Origin: Sinomicrobium sp.
GTDB taxonomy: Bacteria; Bacteroidota; Bacteroidia; Flavobacteriales; Flavobacteriaceae
Assembly (NCBI GenBank): GCA_029266035.1
Contig: JAJUFH010000001.1
Span: 186,001 to 250,000 of the forward strand
Reading direction: 5' to 3'
DNA length: 64,000 nt
In this document: piece after piece, positions 43,583 through 51,058 of the stretch
How the letters are laid out: each line of letters begins with the position of its first letter
Position numbering within the stretch: the first letter of the stretch is position 1
Program-made: the position numbers and the translations under genes
The notes under the pieces: generated by a model
Told to the model about the DNA's origin: nothing
The model's database searches: none
Seen by the model: only the letters and a program-made list of their open reading frames with translations

Positions 43583-44067
43583 TATTCCGCACTTATTAGA
43601 TGTTCAACTTTATCTTGTTGGGGTGCTGAAAGGCTGGCAAAAGGATTGAGCATGGCATGGGTTTCTTCGTCGGCTTGTTCTTTTTGCTTCGAAGTGGGTG
43701 AGGCTGTTTGTCCGTGGAAACTTATTGTAATACAAGGTGCCCCTGCAATAGGACAGGTTGCTTTGCTCTCTTCTGTCAGCACCTTACCACCATTGCTCAG
43801 GGCGACCTTTTCGTAAAAATCCTGCCATTGGGTGAGCTGTACCTGACAGGGTTTGTATCCACCGGGAGTAGGTTGCAGTTTACATTGTCCAAAGGTCTTT
43901 TTTTCAAAAGGCTGCCCCACATCCAAGTGAGTAGCGATCATCTTATCGCTACCGTCGCTTTCATTGACATATTCCTTGTGTTTACTCACTATTTTGAGGG
44001 TGTCGGGAAAATCGCCGTACTTACATTCACATAATGCTCCCTGACATACTATTTTTCCACTGCTCAT
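43582..44067 (-). CDS. DUF4280 PAAR-like spike protein
   Basis: The 161-residue protein starts MSSGKIVCQGALCECKYG and has the conserved Cys pattern of DUF4280 (C8, C13, C15 and later CKLQPTPGGYKPC, CPIAGAPCITISFHGQ). DUF4280 proteins are PAAR-like tips that sit on VgrG trimers in Bacteroidota type VI systems; the cysteines and His would bind the metal at the tip. A flexible tail follows residue 125. It overlaps the adaptor-like gene upstream by four bases and the 831-residue gene downstream by one base, showing tight coupling of spike and cargo. Confidence 0.88.
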   Translation of the reverse strand: MSSGKIVCQGALCECKYGDFPDTLKIVSKHKEYVNESDGSDKMIATHLDVGQPFEKKTFGQCKLQPTPGGYKPCQVQLTQWQDFYEKVALSNGGKVLTEESKATCPIAGAPCITISFHGQTASPTSKQKEQADEETHAMLNPFASLSAPQQDKVEHLISAE

Positions 44068-44807
44068 AACTGTGTTATTTTAAACGAAATCTCTCTTTGT
44101 TTGCCTGTGACGAGCTGACAAATGCCTTGCATTTTTTTTAATGTAAACCCATCTTCTTCCCAGATATACGACATATTCAAATCAGCTTCTTTTACCTTGG
44201 TGCGGTAACGAACCTGCTCAGAGGCATAGGTTCCGGTGTAATTCAACCGGAAATACCCCGTATGCTGACGCTCTACTCGATGTCTACATCTAAAAGGCAC
44301 AGGTCTTTCTGTAGGCACCAATGGCAATCTGACTATGTGTTCTTCCTTATCTCCGATAGCTTGCTGCATAAAAAACAGATAGTAAAACATATCTCTTCTT
44401 ATCGCCTGCCTGAATGTTTCTGCCGAAGCAAGGTTGTCGGACATTTGGTTCAGGTAAGCCTCTGCCTCTTGTCCGCTATACTCCCTGCGCAATAGCGGCA
44501 ACGCTTTTACCCAACGCTCCTTTATCTCCTCAAAATTGTTCACTCCCAGTAAAACCCCCGAGCGGCTTAGCTGGAAAACAAAGGGGTATAACAGTCTGGA
44601 ACACTTTTCTGCAAAGACATCCATAAGCCGATAAACCAGCTTGCCATTTACCGCAAACCCCTTGCGACTCAATGCACACAGGAGCTGTCCTTCACCATCA
44701 TCGGTATAGATAACTTCTGTGATATACTGTATGGTCTTTAGCTCTTCTTCTGGTTTGTCTTTGCGCTTATATATAAATTTTACACCGTAAATCAGCTTTC
44801 TTTCCAT
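44064..44807 (-). CDS. VgrG-associated adaptor-like protein, module 2
   Basis: The 247-residue protein has no signal peptide. Residues 60-160 contain a segment (VFAEKCSRLLYPFVFQLSRS, then VNNFEEIKERW, then ETFRQAIRRDMFYYLFFMQ) that parallels the 294-residue protein encoded at 53805-54689 (YNELHLILDQKGKILEVLNM, LGKW, PEKLKAGIQASEFFSVCFG). Both are preceded by vgrG in their module and followed by the spike/toxin genes. I infer a family of adaptor or loading proteins, comparable in role to Tap/Eag/DUF2169 proteins of other type VI systems, but no homology to these is visible by eye. Confidence 0.65.
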   Translation of the reverse strand: MERKLIYGVKFIYKRKDKPEEELKTIQYITEVIYTDDGEGQLLCALSRKGFAVNGKLVYRLMDVFAEKCSRLLYPFVFQLSRSGVLLGVNNFEEIKERWVKALPLLRREYSGQEAEAYLNQMSDNLASAETFRQAIRRDMFYYLFFMQQAIGDKEEHIVRLPLVPTERPVPFRCRHRVERQHTGYFRLNYTGTYASEQVRYRTKVKEADLNMSYIWEEDGFTLKKMQGICQLVTGKQREISFKITQL

Positions 44808-44904
44808 ATTCAGATATCAATGCTGAAATGATATTGTCATCGATTTTTGTGTTTTCTGTTATCCTGACACTTTTCTCTCGTTAGTTTCCAGATTAAATGT
44901 CTTA

Positions 44905-45648
44905 TCACTTAATCAATCTACTTTTATGAATATAGCCTTTTATCCCTTCATATTCAACTTCCCACCAATTTCCGGAGTCATTGAGAACATTTACCCTTTC
45001 TTTATTTTTTACTTTCAAAACCACCTGAAAATCAACTCCTTTTCCTGCTCTAAGATTAGTATAACCATCAGGATCCTCAACATAATATACAACAGTATTC
45101 AATATCTCATTCGTTATTTCTCTCTGACACGAATCGATTTCTTTATCACTAATAATCCTCCGAAACATCTCTTTAATCTCTTCATTTGAAATGACTTCAT
45201 TCTCGCTATAAAATGTAACTGCATCGACACAAACCTTTTTCAAGTTGGATGCTTTTTCTTCACACAGGTATCGAATAAGCCTTTGAGGATCTGCCTTAAA
45301 AACAGCAAATACAACATCGATATACACCTCTGCATCTGCGCCATCCACCACAGAATACAAAGAATCCAACAGCTTTAAATTATTTATGTTATCTCTATTA
45401 ACTTCAGACTGTACATTAGTCAAAAGGCGAGACAAGTATAAATCGTCATTTTCGATACATTTTTTTACATCCTCAAAATGCTTTAGTGCAAATTCGACAT
45501 CATTCAGTCCTTTATCACAAGTAAATTTTTCTTCTACACATCCTCTACTCTTATTTTGTAATTTCCTTTCAGAATCATTGTCCGAAGCGTTCTTTTTACA
45601 TGAAGAAACACTAATCAGCAAGCATATCAGTATAGTAATTACTTTCAT
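44905..45648 (-). CDS. SH3b-domain lipoprotein, putative immunity to the L,D-transpeptidase-fold effector
   Basis: From the ATG at 45648 the protein has 247 residues with a lipoprotein signal (MKVITILICLLISVSSCKK, Cys at 17). The centre is helical and Cys-containing. The C-terminal ~65 residues form a bacterial SH3 domain (VEDPDGYTNLRAGKGVDFQV, NWWEVEYEGIKGYIHKSRLI). The first 38 bases overlap the effector gene, a typical effector-immunity arrangement. A periplasmic lipoprotein with a peptidoglycan-binding SH3b domain is well placed to block a wall-modifying toxin. The role is inferred from context. Confidence 0.78.
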   Translation of the reverse strand: MKVITILICLLISVSSCKKNASDNDSERKLQNKSRGCVEEKFTCDKGLNDVEFALKHFEDVKKCIENDDLYLSRLLTNVQSEVNRDNINNLKLLDSLYSVVDGADAEVYIDVVFAVFKADPQRLIRYLCEEKASNLKKVCVDAVTFYSENEVISNEEIKEMFRRIISDKEIDSCQREITNEILNTVVYYVEDPDGYTNLRAGKGVDFQVVLKVKNKERVNVLNDSGNWWEVEYEGIKGYIHKSRLIK

Positions 45649-47119
45649 TTCGGTAATATTTCTGATTAACAATTCCTTTTCTAAGAATTTCTTGGTCATC
45701 TTCATTCTCCTTTAATTTTTCAAAATCTAATGGGATATAATACTTTTCGGAAGTACTATCATATTTTAAATCATTCTTAATGTATATAAAATAATCTTTA
45801 ACATTCCCCGAATTTAATTCTTCAATCTTTTCCTTCAATATTTCAATTGCATCATCAAAAACTCTTAGACATCCACCTGTATTCCACAAATAAGGATTAT
45901 CCTCACCCTCTTGTCTTCCCCCATGAATTTGTATTTCTTCCCTACCAGCCGCTTTTGCTTCTCCAGATTCATAAGTCATATCTAATCTGGCATTTTCCCC
46001 GTATATAGTTGAACTTCCGTCAGTCCTCCATTGTTCAAATTTATAAGTTCCTGTTGGAGTATCTCCCATTTTTTGAGTTCTCGATCCACCTATTTTACTT
46101 GAATATCCCTGTGCTCTAACTACAGTTCTCCAATACTCCTCTTCATTGCCATTTAACAAAACTAAAATTCCATACCCCATATCAGATCTATTATCGTATA
46201 GATGAACTTCTATGGACCATCCCTCTATAACTCCTCCCACTTCAAACCACTCCCCTTCCTCATTCAAAAACACATTACTTCTATCTCTCCCGCAATACAC
46301 CACCTCTCCTTCTTCTGCCTGAGCTTCCACTTCTATGGAAAGAAGACTCTTTACAGTATCTCCGTAAATAGGCTCCATCCCTACCGGACTCACTGCTCCT
46401 ACAGCTTCTCGAGAGACTGTTCTTTGGTTTAACGTATCTGTATATCCCAGCAATTCCTTTTCTCCTAACTTCTCTCGCCAGCTATCCAGAGTTTCGTCTT
46501 TCTCCGGACGTAATTTTATCTCAGCGCAGTAATACCTCCCTTTTAACGATTCTTCTTCAGGTTCACAGAGGGTAATAGTACTTACTTCTTTATCGTCCTG
46601 AAGCACCGGAAGCGCTTCTCCGTCAGTCAGCAAAGATTCCTTTTCTTTAAGAGCCACCTGTACACTGTTCACCTTACCGAAATGCTCTACTACTACATAG
46701 ACTTCATCGCCCACATTGGCACTTGTTATAGCTTCAAAGCTCACTGTGCCTTCTTCTTCTCCCGAAGGCACCTCCAACTCCTGTCCAACCTTGATAGCGT
46801 TGGCATTTTCAATATTATTTTTCGCTTTGATAGCCTCTACAGTGGTATCGTGTGCACTGGCTATACCGGAAAGGGTATCGCCGGAAACTACGGTATATTT
46901 TATAGTACCACTTTCCTCTTTCTTCTTCGCAAAAAAGGCATTGTTTATAAACACATCTCCGGGGGGAGCTTCTTCCGGTGTTCCGAAACACACCCCTTCA
47001 TCCGCGGTTTCATTAATTACAGTAGAAGCCGCCTGATTGATTACATCGGCATACTGACTGATATCTCCACGGGCAACACGGGTAAAGTTTTTCAGTGCTA
47101 CTTTAGTGATCACGCCCAT
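45611..47119 (-). CDS. LysM + YkuD (L,D-transpeptidase-fold) protein, candidate type VI cell-wall effector
   Basis: The 502-residue protein has an N-terminal delivery region (1-70), a LysM peptidoglycan-binding motif (73-118, YTVVSGDTLSGIASAHDTTV), a beta-rich centre and a C-terminal YkuD-like catalytic domain (about 300-440) with GDTPTGTYKF, IQIHGG (His399) and NTGGCLRV (Cys417). The spacing of His and Cys fits the L,D-transpeptidase motif, with TGGC replacing the usual SHGC. There is no signal peptide, so it needs a secretion machine; the vgrG gene ends 2 bases upstream. Tlde1 of Salmonella is a described type VI effector with the same fold, so wall damage in target cells is the expected action. 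Confidence 0.85.
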   Translation of the reverse strand: MGVITKVALKNFTRVARGDISQYADVINQAASTVINETADEGVCFGTPEEAPPGDVFINNAFFAKKKEESGTIKYTVVSGDTLSGIASAHDTTVEAIKAKNNIENANAIKVGQELEVPSGEEEGTVSFEAITSANVGDEVYVVVEHFGKVNSVQVALKEKESLLTDGEALPVLQDDKEVSTITLCEPEEESLKGRYYCAEIKLRPEKDETLDSWREKLGEKELLGYTDTLNQRTVSREAVGAVSPVGMEPIYGDTVKSLLSIEVEAQAEEGEVVYCGRDRSNVFLNEEGEWFEVGGVIEGWSIEVHLYDNRSDMGYGILVLLNGNEEEYWRTVVRAQGYSSKIGGSRTQKMGDTPTGTYKFEQWRTDGSSTIYGENARLDMTYESGEAKAAGREEIQIHGGRQEGEDNPYLWNTGGCLRVFDDAIEILKEKIEELNSGNVKDYFIYIKNDLKYDSTSEKYYIPLDFEKLKENEDDQEILRKGIVNQKYYRNESNYYTDMLAD

Positions 47120-47121
47120 AA

Positions 47122-48936
47122 CTAAAACAGATTTCCTTTTTCTCCGCTGTTGTTGTTTATCTTCGATTTCGCATGGTTGTTCAATGCGCCCTCGTTACTC
47201 ATAGAGGTTATTTCCGATCTCCCTACGTTGTTAATAGTATCGGCCTGGGCTCGAAAATCTCCATCTGAAATTTCCGTTATGTTGGCTGCTTGCAGTCTGT
47301 AGTCGGCTATGGCTACTTCTTTGATGTTTTTTCCGGCGGTAATACTTATATCTTCTCCGGAAGTAGTGATTAGAGAACCTCCGGCGGAAAGTGTCATATG
47401 CTCTCCAGCCCTTATCGTCACATTTTTCGGAGCAGCAACATCTATATTCCCCTGTCCATCCATAAACCAGGTGTTTCCCGAAGGGTCCTCGATAAATACA
47501 CTGCCTTCGGCATCGTTCATTTTTATCTTGGTTCCACTCCTACTGTGTATCACCTTGAGGTCGTTGTTGGGTGTAGCGTATCCATTCAACTGATTGCCGT
47601 TGTACATCGTTCCGACCACATAGGGCTTCTCTGCATTTCCTCCTTCAAAGCCGACCAATACTTCCTCGTCTTTCTCCGGGATAAAATAAAACCCTTTGTT
47701 TCCTCCTCCATACGGTTGTATCATTCGAACCCACGGACTTTCGTAATCCCAATAAAACCGCACCTTTACGCGTCCCATCCCTTTGGGGTCGTTGTTGTCG
47801 ACCACCACTGCGGGTTGTGTTTCGGCTATAGGAGGCTTGAGTACGTCGGTATACGGCGGAGCTTCTACCGTATCCGGAATGCCTTCAAATTCATTGCTGT
47901 AATTCCCTGTTTCGTCACAAACATGAGTGAGCTGTGTAAGGTAGTAACGTCCAAAAGTAGATTCTTTTACCCCATCGGCAAGATCTCCGGTTATAGAAAA
48001 CCGAGGTTCGGTAATACTTACAATATCTCCCAAACGAAGTCCGGGCTCGGTAGACATCCCTCTAGCGCTGACCATACCCGATACCCTGCCCTGTAACTGG
48101 GTCTTTACACGATCGTGAAGATGACCGGACGCATTTCCTGAACTGATGGGATGAGTGTAGTGCATCGATGCTCCCCTATCGGGAAAGACGCGCTTTGAGG
48201 TCTCTAACATCGCCTGGGTAAGTCCCTGACTTTCTAATCCTACCTCTGTTGCGCTCAGTTTTTGTACTGTACTTCCCTCCGGATCGTAGCCCGAAAAAGA
48301 AAAACCAAGAGGCTGAATATTCATATGTCGCTTAAACTGCGATACATTGAGCCCGTACACCAGTGAAAAGGTCTCCGATTGCGGGCGACCAAACACCAGC
48401 TCACTTCCGTTGTAATAATACCACTGTCCTTTCTTTTGCGCCAAGCGCCGCAAAAAACCGAAATCGCTTTCCCGATACTGCACAATATAGTCTAATGCAG
48501 TATCTCGATCTATGTTCAATTGAAGTTTTAAGTAATCTTTTTGACTGCCCAGGGTATCCGACACCACTTCCGACAGTTCTTTGCCCATCCACGAACGGGT
48601 ATTGGGAACACTGTCTAAGCCTATGGTAGGACTACATCCGGAAATAATCATCTCTCCGGCAGCTCCACGGCTGCGATCGACATCTACTGCGGTGATAAGT
48701 CCTCTAAAACTAAGTGTACCCGAGTTGTTTGCAATACGAGGAGATATAGTGATATGAACCTCCTGCCCCACATATCCCTGCGCCTTATCTAAGGCACTAT
48801 ATATAAAATCTTTAGGCAAGGGTTGTGTTATCGAAAAAGTGTGATGTGCACATAGCGATTGCCTGATTGCTATCTTAGAAAATTTTCTGAGTCGATCGCC
48901 GTTGATCACTATACTGATATCCGTTTGTATGGCCAT
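47122..48936 (-). CDS. vgrG: Type VI secretion spike protein VgrG, module 2
   Basis: The 604-residue protein has the gp27-like base (VVSDTLGSQKDYLKLQ, QYRESDFGFLRRLAQKKGQW), the gp5-type OB fold (about 375-450, VVDNNDPKGMGRVKVRFYW, FYFIPEKDEEVLVGFEGGNA) and a C-terminal triple beta-helix (GSVFIEDPSGNTWFMDGQGN, followed by repeated VxIxAG segments). It forms the trimer that carries the PAAR-like tip. It follows its tssD by 178 bases and is followed at 2 bases by the wall-effector gene. Confidence 0.95.
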   Translation of the reverse strand: MAIQTDISIVINGDRLRKFSKIAIRQSLCAHHTFSITQPLPKDFIYSALDKAQGYVGQEVHITISPRIANNSGTLSFRGLITAVDVDRSRGAAGEMIISGCSPTIGLDSVPNTRSWMGKELSEVVSDTLGSQKDYLKLQLNIDRDTALDYIVQYRESDFGFLRRLAQKKGQWYYYNGSELVFGRPQSETFSLVYGLNVSQFKRHMNIQPLGFSFSGYDPEGSTVQKLSATEVGLESQGLTQAMLETSKRVFPDRGASMHYTHPISSGNASGHLHDRVKTQLQGRVSGMVSARGMSTEPGLRLGDIVSITEPRFSITGDLADGVKESTFGRYYLTQLTHVCDETGNYSNEFEGIPDTVEAPPYTDVLKPPIAETQPAVVVDNNDPKGMGRVKVRFYWDYESPWVRMIQPYGGGNKGFYFIPEKDEEVLVGFEGGNAEKPYVVGTMYNGNQLNGYATPNNDLKVIHSRSGTKIKMNDAEGSVFIEDPSGNTWFMDGQGNIDVAAPKNVTIRAGEHMTLSAGGSLITTSGEDISITAGKNIKEVAIADYRLQAANITEISDGDFRAQADTINNVGRSEITSMSNEGALNNHAKSKINNNSGEKGNLF

Positions 48937-49114
48937 TGTACAATATTTTTATAATCCCTTTTTATTCTCTATTTGACTGCCTCTATAATATTGACATTTT
49001 CACCATCTATCAGATGTTATCCACTGGCAGGTTTTCTTATTGCTCTATAACAAAAACAACTATTCTCTTAGGTATAAATATCAGATTATCTGCCGTTCCC
49101 GGCATAACGTAACT

Positions 49115-49510
49115 CTACAACGCCATCGGCCAGTTCTTACCAAAGCGAGAACCGTTGATATCTATTTCCTGAGCTACAATGGTAATCTCTGCACGCATAG
49201 GCAGGGAATCGTCGGCATCAAAGGCCTCTTCATAAGAAACACAATAGGCCTTTTTGAACTTTAATCCCCGCATTTTTGACATTCCGTCACGGCGGTAAAA
49301 AACAAATTCCCCATCGCGTATCTGACTGGGGTTGCGCATCCAGTCGAACAAGGAGGTACTTTTGGTCAGTTCGACCAATACTCGGATACGGCCACCTCGT
49401 GGATCGGCAGCCGGACGATCGCTGTGATCGGTGTCTTGTAACATAGACATACGGTAGCGCAACACCACCATCTCTTCGTTGTCTATTGTCAATTTAGAAA
49501 GAAAACTCAT
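49115..49510 (-). CDS. tssD: Type VI secretion tube protein TssD (Hcp), module 2
   Basis: The 131-residue protein starts MSFLSKLTIDNEEMVVLRYR and includes GGRIRVLVELTKSTSLFDWM, FYRRDGMSKMRGLKFKKAYC and EITIVAQEIDI, the Bacteroidota TssD pattern. Hexameric rings of this protein build the inner tube and can bind small effectors. It heads the second cargo module. It is clearly paralogous to the TssD at 57584-57979 but diverged through most of its length. Confidence 0.95.
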   Translation of the reverse strand: MSFLSKLTIDNEEMVVLRYRMSMLQDTDHSDRPAADPRGGRIRVLVELTKSTSLFDWMRNPSQIRDGEFVFYRRDGMSKMRGLKFKKAYCVSYEEAFDADDSLPMRAEITIVAQEIDINGSRFGKNWPMAL

Positions 49511-49627
49511 AGAACTTTGTTATTAATTAAACCATATTATCTCATACAGCCTTTAAACAAGTAAGCATCTGTAAGAAAAACGAAGCACATAAGACGTAGA
49601 GTATTTATTTACAGCCTACAATATATG

Positions 49628-49694
49628 AAATCATCCTTTTTTTACAAAATAAAATTAAAAATAATTTATTATTAACTTACTTTTAATTGAAGAA
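49628..49694 (-). promoter_or_regulatory. Shared tssD upstream element, copy 2
   Basis: About 65 bases closely match the element at 58114-58178, including an identical 17-mer (TTTTTACAAAATAAAAT on the plus strand) and ATCAT, TTACTTTTAAT and AAGAA blocks at equal spacing. It lies about 120 bases upstream of the tssD start. On the minus strand it holds TTTTATTTTG, close to the -7 consensus. It is likely the module promoter. Confidence 0.6.
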
Positions 49695-49842
49695 TTTTTC
49701 TACAAATGTAAATTTATTATAACTCAATATGGATTATGAGTTCGATTCAAAACACCAGTTATTAATCTATAGTTCCTATATTATATAGCACTTCTAAAAT
49801 TGGTGTACTTAGTTGAAAAAATGGACCACACCATTACAAAAT

Positions 49843-49976
49843 TGAAGATTGACAATCCAACAATTATCAATTAAACTTGAAGACCGAGTCAAGCTAGATT
49901 TGACCACCATTCCTTCTGAGGGTCCTCCAGAAGTGGAGAACTACTAGGCAGAGTTTAATGAACAGCCTCTGTCATG
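49843..49976 (+). pseudogene. Possible gene remnant in the spacer between cargo modules
   Basis: The 466-base spacer (49511-49976) has no intact gene. On the plus strand a coherent frame with stops reads around KLEDRVKLDLTTIPSEGPPE, then VENY-stop-AEFNEQPLS, preceded by MDHTITKLKIDN in another frame. This composition looks protein-like but has two stops and no start. It may be what is left of a cargo or mobile-element gene. Confidence is low. Confidence 0.25.
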
Positions 49977-50333
49977 TTATAAAACATCGTTGAGCGTCTC
50001 CGTTTTAACATCCACTTCACAGAACCCCTTATTTGTCGCAGGTATATCCTGTCCTGCATAGAAGGCTTTGATCAATGCTATACATTCATCGTAATCTGCA
50101 TACTTTTGGTGGTTGATAAAATCTGGAGGACTGGGAATATCCACTAGCCATTTGTCCTGTTCAACAAATATGAACTGGATACTTTTTTCTTTGGGATCGA
50201 CCACGCCAAAAAAATTATCTTCTTCGTCTGTAAGTCCATAAAAGACATCTAACGCAAACTCAAGGTCAGCTTCCCTCGGTGTATCCGAAGCTATTCCTTC
50301 ATCAGAATAATAATCCCAGTAATAAATTTTCAT
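49977..50333 (-). CDS. Unknown 118-residue protein, putative immunity protein
   Basis: The protein is acidic and cytoplasmic, with DLEFALDVFYGLTDEEDNFF, then strands (GVVDPKEKSIQFIFVEQDKW) and a helix (DECIALIKAFYAG), a build like several small immunity proteins of polymorphic toxins. It has no named domain that I recognise. Its start overlaps the HEAT-repeat gene stop by four bases (ATGA), and it closes the first type VI module, downstream of the HNH toxin. Confidence 0.65.
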   Translation of the reverse strand: MKIYYWDYYSDEGIASDTPREADLEFALDVFYGLTDEEDNFFGVVDPKEKSIQFIFVEQDKWLVDIPSPPDFINHQKYADYDECIALIKAFYAGQDIPATNKGFCEVDVKTETLNDVL

Positions 50334-51040
50334 TTTAAATCCAATGCTTTAATAATTTTTTTCTTGGCCTCAGTAGGATCACCCGTAATAGTTCCTTCAT
50401 TTATCCGTTCCTGTAATCCGAACTTGCGATTCAACAGATCCTGGATAACCACAATAATCATTTTCAAAGGTTTTTCTTTCTCTTCTTTAACAAGAGCCCT
50501 GTAGAGATAAGGAAGGATATCTTCGGTCGTAGCTTGTTCCCTATACCATAACTGCCTCATAGCTGTAGCGGCATACCCTCTAAGTTCATCGTCAGGTTCA
50601 CTTTCTAATCTTTCGTTTAAAAGCGCAAGATCACTTTTCCCACCTAACCAGCCTATTACTATATTACAACGATACCGAATATCTTTTATATCCGAATTTA
50701 TATCAGCCTTTGCATAAGGCAATATTTTTGAAGCTCCTAGAGTTCCCAAAATCTGCATTACATCGGCTTTCATTTTCATATCATCTTCATTCAGATACCT
50801 ATTCAACAAAAAATCTTCAACATCTTCCAACGGCCTATCCATAAATGTACCCCTCAAATCATTATTCAACTTCAGATTGTCTGCTTTTTTCATGAGATTA
50901 TAATGAAACTGCAACATTTCTCCTTGATTTGAGCTCAATAATTTTTCTTCAAAATCATAATATGCTTCTATTTGACCAGCTCTGTCCAGAGAAAGCAAAT
51001 TATTATATTCTTCTGTTAATTCTGACCAATCGATTTTCAT
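50330..51040 (-). CDS. HEAT-repeat protein, putative immunity to the HNH toxin
   Basis: The 236-residue protein is all helical with HEAT-like pairs at about 90-185 (KADVMQILGTLGASKILPYA, IRYRCNIVIGWLGGKSDLAL, DELRGYAATAMRQLWYREQA). It has no signal peptide. It begins 18 bases after the PAAR-HNH toxin gene in the same direction, the standard place for the cognate immunity protein, and HEAT proteins serve this role in other polymorphic toxin loci. Whether it or the next gene neutralises the nuclease is not known. Confidence 0.72.
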   Translation of the reverse strand: MKIDWSELTEEYNNLLSLDRAGQIEAYYDFEEKLLSSNQGEMLQFHYNLMKKADNLKLNNDLRGTFMDRPLEDVEDFLLNRYLNEDDMKMKADVMQILGTLGASKILPYAKADINSDIKDIRYRCNIVIGWLGGKSDLALLNERLESEPDDELRGYAATAMRQLWYREQATTEDILPYLYRALVKEEKEKPLKMIIVVIQDLLNRKFGLQERINEGTITGDPTEAKKKIIKALDLK

Positions 51041-51058
51041 TTAATCCTATAATTTCAA

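Noticed and set aside
49795-49860. Insertion-sequence end in the module spacer
   Set aside because: No inverted terminal repeats or target duplication could be paired within the spacer, and no transposase motif is visible, so only a gene remnant at low confidence is listed.
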